This document shows positions 16,091 through 25,990 of a DNA stretch of 64,000 bases, piece by piece. The stretch's first letter is position 1; every line of letters starts with the position of its first letter. The notes beneath the pieces are model-generated. The model did no database searches, had not been told where the DNA came from, and saw only the letters and a list, made by a program, of their open reading frames with translations. The stretch is from Pseudomonas muyukensis. GTDB taxonomy: Bacteria; Pseudomonadota; Gammaproteobacteria; Pseudomonadales; Pseudomonadaceae. A program made the position numbers and the translations under genes. The stretch lies in assembly GCF_019139535.1 (NCBI RefSeq), contig NZ_CP077073.1, positions 2,880,501-2,944,500 of the forward strand, in the 5' to 3' direction.

Positions 16091-16999
16091 TCAGCCCGAC
16101 CGCGGACGGGCCTCGCGCAGGGCCAGCAGCAGCTCGCGCACCCGTGCCGGCACATCGCCTGCCGGGTACACGGCATGCATCTGCGGGTCCTGGCCGGTGC
16201 TTGAGGTCAGGTGGTAGTCGGGGCATACCCGCACCAGGCGTCCGGCGCTTACTTCGGGCTCCCCTAGCCAGTCCGCCAGGCGGGCGATGCCGGCGCCGGC
16301 CAGGGTGGCTTGCAGCACGGCCACGCCCGAGCCCAGGCGCAGGCGCGGTTGCGGACGCAGGCTGACGATGCGTTGCGCGCGGCAGAAATGCCAGGCCTTG
16401 AGGATGCGCGGGGCGGTGTGCAGGATCAGCGCATGCTGCTCCAGTTCGTCCAGGCCCTGGGGCGTGCCGGCGTGGTCGAGGTACTGCGGGCTGGCATACA
16501 AGTGCCGGCGATAGCGCCACAGCGGATAGCCAATCAGTTCGCTGGACTGCGGAAATGCCCCACGAATGACGAAGTCGAACTTGCCCTGCAAAGGGTCCAG
16601 GGTCTGGTCGCTGAACTGCGCGTCGAGGGTCACCTGCGGGTGGCGTCGGGAAAATTCCGCGAGCACCGCAGGCAGTACCTGCTGGGCCAGCACCTCGGGG
16701 GCCGCCAGGCGGATCCAGCCTTGCGCGCTGCCGGTCAGCGCGGCCAGCTCGTCGGCGGCGTCCCGTTGCACATCCAGCAAGCGCTCGGCATGGGGCAGCA
16801 GGCGCTCCCCGGCTTCGGTCAGGGTCACGGCGCTGGCATTGCGGTTGAACAGCTTGGCCCCGCTGTTATCCTCCAGGGCCTGCACCGCGCGCGTCACCGC
16901 GCTGGGCGAGCGGCCCAGGGCGCGGGCTGCGCTGACGAAGCTGCGCTTGTGCGCAACGCTGACGAAGGCTTGTATTTCACGCAGCATGTCCAGGGCCAT
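16091..16999 (-). CDS. LysR-family regulator
   Basis: 302 residues from the ATG at 16997-16999, chosen because aagga lies 9 bp before it. The winged helix covers about 1-60 (MLREIQAFVSVAHKRSFVSAARALGRS), followed by a substrate-binding domain of the CrgA type. It is divergent from the TSUP transporter gene at 17102, 102 bp away, and probably controls it. Confidence 0.9.
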   Translation of the reverse strand: MALDMLREIQAFVSVAHKRSFVSAARALGRSPSAVTRAVQALEDNSGAKLFNRNASAVTLTEAGERLLPHAERLLDVQRDAADELAALTGSAQGWIRLAAPEVLAQQVLPAVLAEFSRRHPQVTLDAQFSDQTLDPLQGKFDFVIRGAFPQSSELIGYPLWRYRRHLYASPQYLDHAGTPQGLDELEQHALILHTAPRILKAWHFCRAQRIVSLRPQPRLRLGSGVAVLQATLAGAGIARLADWLGEPEVSAGRLVRVCPDYHLTSSTGQDPQMHAVYPAGDVPARVRELLLALREARPRSG

Positions 17000-17101
17000 G
17001 GTAGCCAATCCTTATTGCAGTTTTCGCAACATGGTATTTCAACACAAGCGCGCGGCTTTGATTAGTCTGGCGGCCTGTTTGCTGCCGCCTGGACGTTCGA
17101 G

Positions 17102-17863
17102 ATGATGGATATCGCCCTGCTTTCGCTGTTCGCCTTCGCCGCTGGCCTGATCGACGCTGCCGTGGGTGGCGGCGGGCTGATCCAGATCCCGGCGTTGTTC
17201 AATGTGCTGCCCACGGCGCAGCCGGCCTCCCTGCTGGGCAGCAACAAGCTGGCCTCGGTATGCGGCACGGCATTCGCCGCGCGTTCGTTCATCCGCAAGG
17301 TCAAGCTGGACTGGGGGCTGATCGTGCCGGCGGCGCTCAGCGCCTTCGTCATGTCGTTCTTCGGCGCGGCCACGGTCTCGCTGGTGCCGGCCAGCGTGAT
17401 GCGGCCGATGGTGCTGGTGCTGATCGTGCTGATGGCTATCTATACCTTCTGCAAGAAGGACTTCGGCACCTTGCACACGCCGACCGCGATCGGCCGCAAG
17501 GAGCAATGCCTGGCCGTGCTGATCGGTGGCGCCATCGGCTTCTACGACGGCTTGTTCGGGCCGGGCACCGGCAGCTTCCTGATCTTCCTGTTCATCCGCT
17601 TCTTCGCCCTGGACTTCCTGCACGCCTCGGCGTCGGCGAAGCTGGTCAACATTGCCACCAACCTGGCCGCCCTGGTGTTCTTCATTCCGACTGGCAACGT
17701 GCTCTGGGCCATTGCCCTGCCAATGGCGTTGTTCAATATCCTCGGCGCCTTGACCGGCACCTGGCTGGCGGTGCGCAAGGGCGCAGGGTTCGTGCGGGGG
17801 TTGTTCCTGATCCTGCTGTGCGTGCTGATCGCCAAGCTCAGCTGGGACTTGCTGGCCGGCTGA
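17102..17863 (+). CDS. TSUP (TauE/SafE, YfcA-like) sulfite or organosulfur exporter
   Basis: 253 residues with about eight membrane helices and the TSUP signature near the N-terminus (AAGLIDAAVGGGGLIQIPAL) and in the second half (GFYDGLFGPGTGSFL). The family exports sulfite, sulfoacetate or related anions; the substrate is unknown here. The divergent LysR gene is the likely regulator. It is convergent with the GGDEF gene, 1 bp between the stops. Confidence 0.9.
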   Translation: MMDIALLSLFAFAAGLIDAAVGGGGLIQIPALFNVLPTAQPASLLGSNKLASVCGTAFAARSFIRKVKLDWGLIVPAALSAFVMSFFGAATVSLVPASVMRPMVLVLIVLMAIYTFCKKDFGTLHTPTAIGRKEQCLAVLIGGAIGFYDGLFGPGTGSFLIFLFIRFFALDFLHASASAKLVNIATNLAALVFFIPTGNVLWAIALPMALFNILGALTGTWLAVRKGAGFVRGLFLILLCVLIAKLSWDLLAG

Positions 17864-17864
17864 G

Positions 17865-19280
17865 TCAGATCACCTGGCGCTGCGCCTCGGCCTGCTCGAT
17901 GCGGTTGCGGCCCTGGGCCTTGGCCCGGTACAGCGCCTGGTCGGCGCTGGCCAGCAGCAGGTCGAGGCTGGGCGCCGGGGCGTTGGCGGCGCAGCCGGCC
18001 AGGCCGATGCTGACGGTGATCGGCAGGTGCTGTTCGGCATGGGTCGCGTGCAAGTCCTGAATCGCCCGGCGCAGGCGCTCGGCGGTGAACTTGGCCTGCT
18101 CCGGCGCCAGGCCCGGGACGACGATGACGAACTCCTCGCCCCCCAGGCGGGCGAACAACTCGCCTTCATGCAGGTGGTCCTGCAAGGTGTTGGCGAACTG
18201 GCGCAGCACCTGGTCGCCCACGGCATGGCCATGGCGGTCGTTGATGGCCTTGAAGTGATCGATATCGAGCATCATCAGGGTCAACGGCAAGCCTGGGGTG
18301 TGCTGCTGGCGGTCGTCGAGCAGCGCATTGGCGCGGCGGGTGAAGGCACTGCGGCTGAGGGCGCCGGTCAGGTGGTCGATGGTCGCCTGGTGCGCCAGGC
18401 GCGCCATCAGGCTGCGGTTGGCGCTGCTCACGCAGGCCAGCACCAGCGGCCCGAGTACCAGCATGGCGATGCCCAGGCGCGCCGACATCAGCGTGGTAAC
18501 CCCGGGCTCGCTCTGCGGTACGCTGAAATGCATGAGGTTCTGCGCCACGGCGACGATCAAGGTGCTGCCGGCGGTGAGTGTCAGCAGCGAGACCAGAAAC
18601 GCCGAGTAGCTCAGCGCGCACCAGAGCAATGCGGCAATCGGGAAGGCGATGGCGCCGGGCCCACCAAAGACGATGCTCAGCGACAATGAACCGAGCAGCA
18701 CCAGCAGCGGTGCCAGGCGAATCGGCTGGCTGTCGCTGCCGCTGCGGGTCAGGGCACGGGGCGAGGGCGCGGTGAGCAGCACCGGCAGCACCAGCACGCT
18801 GGTGGAGAATTGCTCGCTGAACCAGGCAAGCCAGGTGGCGCGCAAGGATTCTTCGAACCAGGGCGTGGCCATGACGCAGGCCAGGGTAGCGGCGACCATG
18901 GCGCCGGCGGCGCAGGCGCCGAACAGGCACAGGGTGCCGTGGGGCGTGCGCAGGCGGCGGTGCAGGCGTGGCAGGCGCGCCATCAGGTACCAGATGGTGG
19001 CAATGGCGCCGAGGTTGCACAGGTTGAACCACAAGGCTGGCTGCCAGGCGCTGCCACAGGCCAGGTCGGCCAGGACCATGGCCAGGTATACCAGGGCGAA
19101 ACCGACGGGGCTGGCCTGGCGCGGGTTGCGCAGCAGCACGCCGGCCAGTACTGCGTTGACCGGCCAGAACAGCGAAAGCGATTCGATTGGCCGGGCGAGA
19201 ATGCCGGCCAGGGTCAGGCCCAGGGTCAAGCCAAACAGAATCAGCGGAGGCAACAGGCGCGACGGGACTGGAGACACCAT
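17865..19280 (-). CDS. Membrane diguanylate cyclase, MASE1-like sensor plus GGDEF
   Basis: 471 residues from the ATG at 19280 (TTG 15 bp further out is possible). The N-terminal ~290 residues form many membrane helices in the style of the MASE1 sensor domain. The C-terminal GGDEF domain has the active GGEEF signature (ARLGGEEFVIV) and IDHFKAINDRHGH, so it should make c-di-GMP. The RxxD product-inhibition site is absent in the expected place, so feedback control by that route is unlikely. Confidence 0.9.
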   Translation of the reverse strand: MVSPVPSRLLPPLILFGLTLGLTLAGILARPIESLSLFWPVNAVLAGVLLRNPRQASPVGFALVYLAMVLADLACGSAWQPALWFNLCNLGAIATIWYLMARLPRLHRRLRTPHGTLCLFGACAAGAMVAATLACVMATPWFEESLRATWLAWFSEQFSTSVLVLPVLLTAPSPRALTRSGSDSQPIRLAPLLVLLGSLSLSIVFGGPGAIAFPIAALLWCALSYSAFLVSLLTLTAGSTLIVAVAQNLMHFSVPQSEPGVTTLMSARLGIAMLVLGPLVLACVSSANRSLMARLAHQATIDHLTGALSRSAFTRRANALLDDRQQHTPGLPLTLMMLDIDHFKAINDRHGHAVGDQVLRQFANTLQDHLHEGELFARLGGEEFVIVVPGLAPEQAKFTAERLRRAIQDLHATHAEQHLPITVSIGLAGCAANAPAPSLDLLLASADQALYRAKAQGRNRIEQAEAQRQVI

Positions 19281-19409
19281 AGGCTCGACCGGCAAGCGAA
19301 GACAGAATCCAGGAATTCGTTTGTAGGCACCTGGGATATGTTGCGTCAGTGTGTTTCAAGTCGGCAATTGATGTCAATTCGCCGCGAACGGCGAAGATTT
19401 GGCGCCGGA

Positions 19410-21239
19410 TTACAGCCCGAACACCCAGGGCACCATCAGCACCGTGACTACCATCACCAGCAGGGTGAAGGGCACGCCGATCTTGACGAAGTCGGCGAAG
19501 CGGTACTGCCCCGGGCCCAGCACCAGAGTGTTCACCGGCGAGGACACCGGCGTCATGAACGCCGCCGAAGCCGCCAGGGCCACGGTCATGGCAAACGGGT
19601 AGGGCGACATGCCCAACTGTTGCGCGGTGCTCACCGCCACCGGTGCCATCAGCACGGCGGTGGCGGTGTTGGAGATGAACAGGCCGATCACCGCAGTGAC
19701 GGTAAACAGGCAGGCGAGGATCACCCCGGGGCCGGCGCCGCCGAGCAGGCCGACCAGCGCACCGACCGCCAGGTCGATGCCGCCGGTTTTTTGCAGGGCC
19801 AGGGCGAAGGGCAGCATGCCGACGATCAGCACCAGGCTTTGCCAGTGGATGGCGCGGTAGGCGCTGTTCATGTCGATGCAGCGCCCGGCGCCCATCAGCA
19901 GGCAACCGATCAGCGCGGCGATGACGTTGGGCACCAGGCCGCTGACCATCAAGCCGACCATCACCGCCAGGCTCAGCAGCGCGAACGGCGCGCGGCTGCG
20001 TGCCGGGGCCACCTGGTCGATCTCCGCCGGCAGGCTCAACACCAGGAAGTCGCGCGGCTTGCCTTGCAGTTGCCGCACCGCCTTCCACGGGCCGACCACC
20101 AGCAAGGTGTCGCCCAGGCGCAGTTTCTCTTCCACCAAGGGGCCTTCGATGGCCTCCTGGTCGCGGCGCAGGCCGACCACGTTGAGGTCGTAGCGGGTGC
20201 GGAAGGTCAGCTCCAGGATGCTTCTGCCGATCAACTGCGAGCCTGGCGGCAGGGAAATCTCGGCCATGCCCAGCTCCTGGGACTGGTCGATGAAATAAGC
20301 CGCCTTGAAGTGCAGGGGCTCGAGCAGCATGGCCTGGCACAGGCTGCGCAGGTCGTCGCGGTTGGCGAACAGGTCGAGCAACAGCACGTCACCTTGTTGC
20401 AGCAGGGTGCCGGAATCGGCGGCGATCACCCGGGTGGTGAACTTGTGCTGGCGCTCGATGCCGATCACGTTGGCGCCATGGCGGGTGCGCAGTTCCAGTT
20501 CGCCCAGGGTATGGCCGATCAAGGGTGAATGCGGGCGGATGCGCAGGCGCCGTTCGCGGCCATTGAGCTTGTAGTCCAGGACCAGGTCGAGCAGGGTGCG
20601 CCGGCTTTCCACCCGGCCGTCCTTGCGCACCTCGCCGTTGAGCCAGTGGCGGGTGAGCAGCATGTAGCCGATGCCAAGCACCAGCACCACCAGGCCGAAG
20701 GGAGTGAAGCTGAAGAAGCCGAAGCCGGCCTCGCCGTGGCGCACCAGTTCGCTGTGCACCACCACGTTCGGGGGCGTGGCCACCAGGCTGAGCATGCCGC
20801 TGATCAGACCGGCGAAGCTCAGCGGCATCATCAGCCGGCTGGGCGACAGTTGCAGGCGCGCGGCGATGCTCAGCACCACCGGGATGAAGATCGCCACTAC
20901 GCCGGTGGAACTCATCACCGAACCAAGGCCGGCCACCGCGACCATCAGCAGCACCAGCAGGCGTGCCTCGCTGTTGCCGGCGCGCTCGCTCATCCACTCG
21001 CCGATGCGGTAGGCGATACCGGTGCGCACCAATCCTTCGCCGATCACGAACAGCGCGGCGATCAGCACCACGTTGGGGTCGCTGAAACCGGCCAGGGCCT
21101 GTTCCACGGTGAGGATGCCCGACAGCGGCAGGGCGAGGATCACCAGCAAGGCGACCACATCCATGCGCGGGCGGTTGATGATGAACAGGCAGACGACAAC
21201 GGCCAGCAGGCCGAGGACCCAGAGCAGCTCATGGTTCAT
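19410..21239 (-). CDS. SLC13-family permease with two TrkA-C (RCK_C) domains
   Basis: 609 residues from the ATG at 21239, with aagga 12 bp upstream; a GTG 30 bp further out is possible. The N- and C-terminal halves are transporter helices ([19 protein letters not shown]..; ..[18 protein letters not shown]), and between them lie two TrkA-C domains (about 205-375). This layout is that of DASS/SLC13 sodium-anion transporters (sulfate, dicarboxylate). The substrate is not deducible. The gene stands alone. Confidence 0.88.
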   Translation of the reverse strand: MNHELLWVLGLLAVVVCLFIINRPRMDVVALLVILALPLSGILTVEQALAGFSDPNVVLIAALFVIGEGLVRTGIAYRIGEWMSERAGNSEARLLVLLMVAVAGLGSVMSSTGVVAIFIPVVLSIAARLQLSPSRLMMPLSFAGLISGMLSLVATPPNVVVHSELVRHGEAGFGFFSFTPFGLVVLVLGIGYMLLTRHWLNGEVRKDGRVESRRTLLDLVLDYKLNGRERRLRIRPHSPLIGHTLGELELRTRHGANVIGIERQHKFTTRVIAADSGTLLQQGDVLLLDLFANRDDLRSLCQAMLLEPLHFKAAYFIDQSQELGMAEISLPPGSQLIGRSILELTFRTRYDLNVVGLRRDQEAIEGPLVEEKLRLGDTLLVVGPWKAVRQLQGKPRDFLVLSLPAEIDQVAPARSRAPFALLSLAVMVGLMVSGLVPNVIAALIGCLLMGAGRCIDMNSAYRAIHWQSLVLIVGMLPFALALQKTGGIDLAVGALVGLLGGAGPGVILACLFTVTAVIGLFISNTATAVLMAPVAVSTAQQLGMSPYPFAMTVALAASAAFMTPVSSPVNTLVLGPGQYRFADFVKIGVPFTLLVMVVTVLMVPWVFGL

Positions 21240-21420
21240 GGGGAGGGGATGTTCCTTCACACGGGGCACGTAAGGTTATGGCCCAAGTGTGGCAGCTTGA
21301 CGCGAATGCGTCGTTGACGTGCTGCAGTGTTTTGTCCGCTGGTTGCAGGTGGGGGCTGGCGAAGCTGGCTGCGCGCTACGGCTGCGCCGGTGTTCGCCGG
21401 CACGGCCGTTACGCTGGGGG

Positions 21421-21804
21421 TCAGTGACGGTGACGCTTGTGCTTGCGGTTGTTGTCGCCCATGTGGTTGCCGATCGCGCCGCCGGCCGCGCCACCCAGGC
21501 CGGCACCGATGGTCGAGCCGTTGGTGCCGCCGAGCTTGCCGCCGATCAGCGAGCCGCCCGCAGAACCCAGGCCGCCACCAATGGCGGCCTCGGTACGATT
21601 GCCCTTGCGGGCGCCGACCGCGCTACCGGCCGCGCCACCCAGGCCGGCGCCGATGGCCGCGCCGGTGCTGCCGCCGATCTGTTTGCCGACGACGTTGCCC
21701 AGGGCGCCGCCCAGGCCGCCACCGATGGCAGCGGTGCCGTCACCGGCAAAGGCGCCCTGGCACAGCAGCAGGCCGAGGGCGAGGGAAGGCAGAGTCAGAC
21801 GCAT
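21421..21804 (-). CDS. Secreted glycine-zipper protein
   Basis: 127 residues with a signal peptide (MRLTLPSLALGLLLCQGAFA) and four glycine-zipper blocks (AAIGGGLGGALGNVVGKQIGG and variants), ending in a basic His/Lys/Arg tail (NRKHKRHRH). Glycine-zipper domains insert in or line up at membranes; the role here is unknown. A gagg site lies upstream. Both other frames show long open stretches because of the GC-rich repeats, but these are shadows. Confidence 0.8.
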   Translation of the reverse strand: MRLTLPSLALGLLLCQGAFAGDGTAAIGGGLGGALGNVVGKQIGGSTGAAIGAGLGGAAGSAVGARKGNRTEAAIGGGLGSAGGSLIGGKLGGTNGSTIGAGLGGAAGGAIGNHMGDNNRKHKRHRH

Positions 21805-21877
21805 GTTCAGGAACCTCAGGGGAATCATCAGGGTAGGGTGGCGCAGGTAGGCGGCCAGTCAGGGGTGTAAAGACGCT

Positions 21878-22063
21878 TCAGCGCCAGTAGCGGTCACGGT
21901 ATTGACGGTTGTCGTCATCGTCGCCGCGGTCGTGGCGATGGTGATGACGGTGGCCGCGATCACGGTCGCGCCAGCCATCGTCGTCATCGTGGTAGTGGTG
22001 GCTGTAGCAGCCGCCGAGCAGCAGCACGGCAGCGATCAGCGAAAGGCTTGCAAGGCGCTTCAT
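21878..22063 (-). CDS. His/Asp-rich small lipoprotein
   Basis: 61 residues: signal peptide with lipobox LLGGC, then a stretch almost wholly of Asp, His, Arg and Tyr (YSHHYHDDDDGWRDRDRGHR...). It is predicted to sit on the membrane facing the periplasm. The composition suggests metal binding, but this is inference. Located between the glycine-zipper gene and the divergent lipoprotein at 22246. Confidence 0.75.
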   Translation of the reverse strand: MKRLASLSLIAAVLLLGGCYSHHYHDDDDGWRDRDRGHRHHHRHDRGDDDDNRQYRDRYWR

Positions 22064-22245
22064 CAGGTTATAGGTCCTTGACCCGCAAAGGTTTACGGGG
22101 TAACTGATAGGACCGGATTCGATCGATTTGGTTCTCTGGCACGGCAAAAATTGCCGCGCTGCTGATGAGTGGTCGCGGCTGCAAAATGCCGCGCGCAGCC
22201 TGGGCGGCAGTGCTAGAGTCGCTTTCTTTTTTCCGAGGATCGAAC

Positions 22246-22596
22246 ATGCGAGCGATTTTGCCGATGACTGCGGCGCTGTTGTTGCTGGGCTGTGCCTCGT
22301 CGACCATGGAAGCGGCGCGCAATGGGGCGCCAAGCGCACAGCTGGATTCGCACAAGACGCCGGATGTGGTCGCCCAGTGCATCCAGTTCAGCTGGCAGGA
22401 GGAGAAAACCTTTGGCGTGGACGCCAGCGGTTATCTGCAGGCGCGCAAGCAGGGCGGCTTCACCGTGTACACCCGGGAGGCGGAGTCGTTCGTCGATGTC
22501 TACGCCCAGGCGGGCGGCACGCGGGTGGACTACTACGCGCAGAAGAATGACGGCGTGGCGTTGCAGCGCCGGGCAGCGGCGGCTACCTGCCTGTAA
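22246..22596 (+). CDS. Putative lipoprotein (116 aa)
   Basis: 116 residues from an ATG with a gagga site. Signal peptide and lipobox LLLGC at residues 12-16. The mature part has a single-domain look with two Cys (VVAQCIQF, AATCL), possibly paired. No family name. Downstream lies the methyltransferase gene, 83 bp away. Confidence 0.75.
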   Translation: MRAILPMTAALLLLGCASSTMEAARNGAPSAQLDSHKTPDVVAQCIQFSWQEEKTFGVDASGYLQARKQGGFTVYTREAESFVDVYAQAGGTRVDYYAQKNDGVALQRRAAAATCL

Positions 22597-22679
22597 GGGC
22601 CGGGGCACCGCGAGGTTGTGGTGTACGTCGAGGGCGCCTAACGTGGCGCCAGGCTCAACAAGGACGAGGAAGGCATCGC

Positions 22680-23501
22680 ATGAGCCGATCACAGGCGCTC
22701 AATCGCGCCAGTTGGGATGAGCGCGCGCCGTTGCACGCGGCGTCGAAGGACTATGAAGTCGAACGTTTCGTGGCCGACCCCGGGCATCTTTCCGAGGTGG
22801 TGCGCTTCGACCTGCCGCGCCTGGGTGATATCCGCGGCCAGCGCGCGGTGCACCTGCAGTGCCATATCGGTACCGATACCCTGTCGCTGGCGCGCCTGGG
22901 CGCGAATGTCTGCGGCCTGGACTTCTCTTCGGCGTCGCTGGCCCAGGCACGGAGCCTTGCGCAGCGTTGCGCCACCGACATCACGTATGTCGAGTCGGAT
23001 GTCTACCTGGCGGCGCAGGCACTGCCGGCGGGGGATTTCGACCTGGTCTACACCGGTATCGGCGCCCTGTGCTGGTTGCCTGCTATCGAGCGCTGGGCGG
23101 CGACCGTGGCGGCCTTGCTCAAGCCGGGTGGGCGCTTGTTCCTGCGTGATGGCCATCCGATGCTGATGGCGGTCAATGAGGACCACGAAGACCGTTTGCA
23201 GCTGGAATATCCGTACTTCGAACGCGAAGCGCCCACCGTGTGGGTCAGCGACCAGACCTATGTCGACACCGACCAGGCCCTGACCCATACCGAGACCCAC
23301 GAGTGGAACCACGGCCTGGGCGAGGTGGTCACGGCGCTGCTCAAGCACGGTTTGCGGATCACGGGCCTGGAAGAACACCAGAGCATCCCGTGGCAGGCAT
23401 TGCCAGGGCAGATGAAGCTGGGCGATGACGGCGAGTGGCGCCTGATCGAGGCGCCCTGGCGCTTGCCGCTGAGCTACACGCTGCAGGCGGTCAAGGCGTA
23501 G
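22680..23501 (+). CDS. Class I SAM-dependent methyltransferase
   Basis: 273 residues. The SAM-binding core is at about 53-90 (VHLQCHIGTDTLSLARLGANVCGLDFS), followed by FDLVYTGIGALCWLP in the place of motif IV. The C-terminal part (LSYTLQAVKA) completes the fold. The substrate is unknown. An aaggacgaggaagg ribosome-site run precedes the ATG. Confidence 0.88.
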   Translation: MSRSQALNRASWDERAPLHAASKDYEVERFVADPGHLSEVVRFDLPRLGDIRGQRAVHLQCHIGTDTLSLARLGANVCGLDFSSASLAQARSLAQRCATDITYVESDVYLAAQALPAGDFDLVYTGIGALCWLPAIERWAATVAALLKPGGRLFLRDGHPMLMAVNEDHEDRLQLEYPYFEREAPTVWVSDQTYVDTDQALTHTETHEWNHGLGEVVTALLKHGLRITGLEEHQSIPWQALPGQMKLGDDGEWRLIEAPWRLPLSYTLQAVKA

Positions 23502-23551
23502 AGCGCGCTCCCCAAGGCGCACACTGTCCTGCAGGCGCCGGTTGGCTCACG

Positions 23552-24319
23552 TCAGGACAGGAAGCCACCGTCGACATTCAGCGCGGTCCCCGTGGTATAG
23601 CTGGACGCCGCGCTGGCCAGGTACAGCACCGCGCCGGCCATCTCGCTCGGGTCGGCGACGCGCTTGAGCGGAATCTGCTGCAGGGCGGCGTTGCGGATGC
23701 TGTCGTTCTTCACCAACGCCGAGGCGAACTTGGTGTCGGTCAGGCCCGGCAGCAGGGCGTTGCAGCGGATACCGAACTGCGCGCACTCCTTGGCGAAGAC
23801 CTTGGTCATGTTGATCACCGCCGCCTTGGTCACCGAATAGATGCCCTGGAACAGCCCCGGCGACACGCCATTGATCGACGCCACGTTGATGATGCTGCCG
23901 CCCCCGTGCTCGCGCATCAGCTTGCCAGCTTCCACCGACATGAAGAAGTAGCCGCGGATGTTCACGTCCACGGTCTTCTGGAATGCGCCCAGGTCGGTGT
24001 CCAGCACGTTGCAGAACTGTGGGTTGGTGGCGGCGTTGTTGACCAGGATGTCCAGGCGCCCGAACTGCTCGCGGATGCCGGCGAAAACCTGCTGGATCTG
24101 CTCCATTTCGCCGATATGGCAAGCCACCGCAGTGGCCTTGCCGCCAGCGGCGATGATTGCCTCGGCGACCTGCTGGCAGCCGTCGAGCTTGCGGCTCGAG
24201 ACGATCACATGGGCACCCTGCTGGGCCAGCAGGTGGGCAATGGCCTCGCCGATGCCGCGGCTGGCGCCGGAAACGAAGGCGATCTTGCCGTCAAGGTCGA
24301 ACAGGTGGGTCTTGGACAT
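23552..24319 (-). CDS. SDR-family oxidoreductase (FabG/glucose-dehydrogenase type)
   Basis: 255 residues with a full classical SDR site: TGxxxGIG as SGASRGIGE at about 17-25, NNAA, Ser in NVASINGV, and YSVTK as the YxxxK pair. It probably acts on an acyl or hydroxy-acyl substrate given its neighbour, an APH-type phosphotransferase 33 bp upstream in the same operon. Transcribed right to left with 24353-25420. Confidence 0.9.
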   Translation of the reverse strand: MSKTHLFDLDGKIAFVSGASRGIGEAIAHLLAQQGAHVIVSSRKLDGCQQVAEAIIAAGGKATAVACHIGEMEQIQQVFAGIREQFGRLDILVNNAATNPQFCNVLDTDLGAFQKTVDVNIRGYFFMSVEAGKLMREHGGGSIINVASINGVSPGLFQGIYSVTKAAVINMTKVFAKECAQFGIRCNALLPGLTDTKFASALVKNDSIRNAALQQIPLKRVADPSEMAGAVLYLASAASSYTTGTALNVDGGFLS

Positions 24320-24352
24320 GCTGGTTTTCCTTGTTGTCTGTCGCTGCCGGGG

Positions 24353-25420
24353 TTACAGGCTGGATTTGCCGATCAGTTGCAGGCTCATGTGCTCCAGCAG
24401 CTTGTTCATGTGGATGAACTGGGCGAAGCGCTTGTCCTGGGTCTGGCCGTGGAAGAAGCGGTAGTAGATCTGCTGGACGATGCCGGCCAGGCGGAACAGG
24501 CCGTAGCAGTAATAGAAGTCGAAGTTGTCGATGCCGATGCCCGCGCGCTCGGCGTAGTAGTCGACGAATTGCTGGCGGGTGAGCATGCCGGGGGCGTTGC
24601 TCGGCTGGCGGCGCATCAGTTGCACCGGCGCCGGGTCGCTGGCCTCGATCCAGTAGGCCAGGCTGTTGCCCAGGTCCATCAGCGGGTCGCCGATGGTGGC
24701 CATTTCCCAGTCCAGCACACCGATGATGCGCATCGGGTTGGCGCTGTCGAGGATGACATTGTCGAAACGGTAGTCGTTGTGAATGATGCCCGGGCGCGGG
24801 TGGTCGGCGGGCATCTTCTCGCGCAGCCAGGTGATCACCTGTTCCCAGCGGGGGGCGTCCGGGGTCAGGGCTTTTTCATAACGGCTGGCCCAGCCTTCGA
24901 TCTGCCGCTGCACGTAACCTTCGGGTTTGCCCAGGTCTGCCAGGCCGCAGGCCTGGTAGTCCACCTGGTGCAGCTCGACCAGGCGCTCGATGAAGCTCTT
25001 GCACAGCGTTTCGCTGCGGCGGGCGTCGAGGTCGAGCTCGGCGGGGATGTCCGAGCGCAGGATGATGCCCTCGACCCGCTCCATCACATAGAACTCGCCA
25101 CCGATCAGCGACTCGTCGGTGCAGTGCACGTAGGCTTTGGGGCAGTAGGGAAAACCACCGTTGAGCTGGTTGAGGATGCGAAATTCACGGCCCATGTCGT
25201 GGGCCGACTTGGCCTTGTGGCCGAACGGCGGGCGGCGCAGCACGAACGCTTGCTCAGGGTAGGCCACCAGGTAGGTCAGGTTGGAGGCGCCGCCGGGGAA
25301 CTGGCTGACGCTCGGGGTGCCTTGCAGGCCGGGGATGTGCGCCTTCAGGTAAGGATCGATGACGGCGGCATCGAGTTCTTCGCCGGGGCGGACCTGGGTG
25401 GACTGGTCGGTGAGCGTCAT
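24353..25420 (-). CDS. Phosphotransferase (APH family), LvaA/ACAD10-like
   Basis: 355 residues. The kinase-like motifs are Brenner loop HNDYRFDN, and DWE in LDWEMATIGDPLMDLG. Such APH proteins in pseudomonads phosphorylate 4-hydroxyacyl-CoA or similar substrates during short-chain acid breakdown (levulinate pathway LvaA is an example known to me). The SDR gene follows 33 bp downstream. The exact substrate is not known here. Confidence 0.85.
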   Translation of the reverse strand: MTLTDQSTQVRPGEELDAAVIDPYLKAHIPGLQGTPSVSQFPGGASNLTYLVAYPEQAFVLRRPPFGHKAKSAHDMGREFRILNQLNGGFPYCPKAYVHCTDESLIGGEFYVMERVEGIILRSDIPAELDLDARRSETLCKSFIERLVELHQVDYQACGLADLGKPEGYVQRQIEGWASRYEKALTPDAPRWEQVITWLREKMPADHPRPGIIHNDYRFDNVILDSANPMRIIGVLDWEMATIGDPLMDLGNSLAYWIEASDPAPVQLMRRQPSNAPGMLTRQQFVDYYAERAGIGIDNFDFYYCYGLFRLAGIVQQIYYRFFHGQTQDKRFAQFIHMNKLLEHMSLQLIGKSSL

Positions 25421-25564
25421 GCGATTTCCTTATGATCGGTAGCAAGGACTATTGGTTAATCTAATTTCCTGTCGCGGCTGGTACAAGCGTGCCAGGTGCT
25501 TATTGGCCTGGGTGTTGCCGCCCGATCAATGGCCTTGATGGCCCGGGTGAAGGCGCGGCAAAAA

Positions 25565-25598
25565 AAAACCGAAGCGCTTCAGGCTTCGGTTTTTTGGG
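25565..25598 (-). terminator. Terminator after the SCP2 gene
   Basis: AACCGAAGC-GCTTCAGGCTTCGGTT with A-rich 5' and T-rich 3' flanks, so it can act in both directions. It separates the SCP2 transcript from the phosphotransferase gene. Confidence 0.8.
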
Positions 25599-25618
25599 TT
25601 CAGCGATGCGTGCGCCGA

Positions 25619-25936
25619 TCAGGCCGGGAACAGCTCGCTGAGCTTCATCGACAGCATCATGTCGCCTTCGACGCGCAGCTTGCCGCCCATGAAGGCCTGC
25701 ATGCCGTCGGTATCACCGCTGACGATGCCCTTGAGGGTCTCGCTGTCCAGCACCAGGGTGCAGTTGGCGTCGGCGTTCTCGCCTTCCTGGATCTCGCAGG
25801 TGCCGTCCTTGACGAGCAGCGCGTAGTGCTTGTCTTCGTCGGTGATGTTGAAGCCGAACACCAGGTCCAGGCCGGCGGCGGCTGCCGGGTTGAATTTTGC
25901 CTTCATCGCCTCGACGGCTTTAGCTACATCGCTCAT
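25619..25936 (-). CDS. SCP2 sterol-carrier-like protein
   Basis: 105 residues, a single SCP2 domain: the N-terminal AVEAMKAKFNPAAAAGLDLVFGFN, and the C-terminal AFMGGKLRVEGDMMLSMKLSELF are family signatures. It binds fatty acyl or other lipid ligands and is often next to acyl-CoA genes. It is 55 bp downstream of the histidine phosphatase gene and followed by the terminator at 25565. Confidence 0.9.
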   Translation of the reverse strand: MSDVAKAVEAMKAKFNPAAAAGLDLVFGFNITDEDKHYALLVKDGTCEIQEGENADANCTLVLDSETLKGIVSGDTDGMQAFMGGKLRVEGDMMLSMKLSELFPA

Positions 25937-25990
25937 GGTGTATTCCTTGTTAAGTGATATTCGCGTCCGCAAGGACACAACAGACCGGGC

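Noticed and set aside
18166..20340. A 724-codon minus frame bridging the GGDEF and SLC13 genes
   Set aside because: Both true genes are on the same strand in other frames with full domain sets; this frame is Pro/Arg/Gly-rich noise.
23435..25435. A 666-codon plus-strand open frame opposite the SDR and phosphotransferase genes
   Set aside because: The minus-strand genes carry complete SDR and APH motifs; the plus frame is a repetitive shadow.
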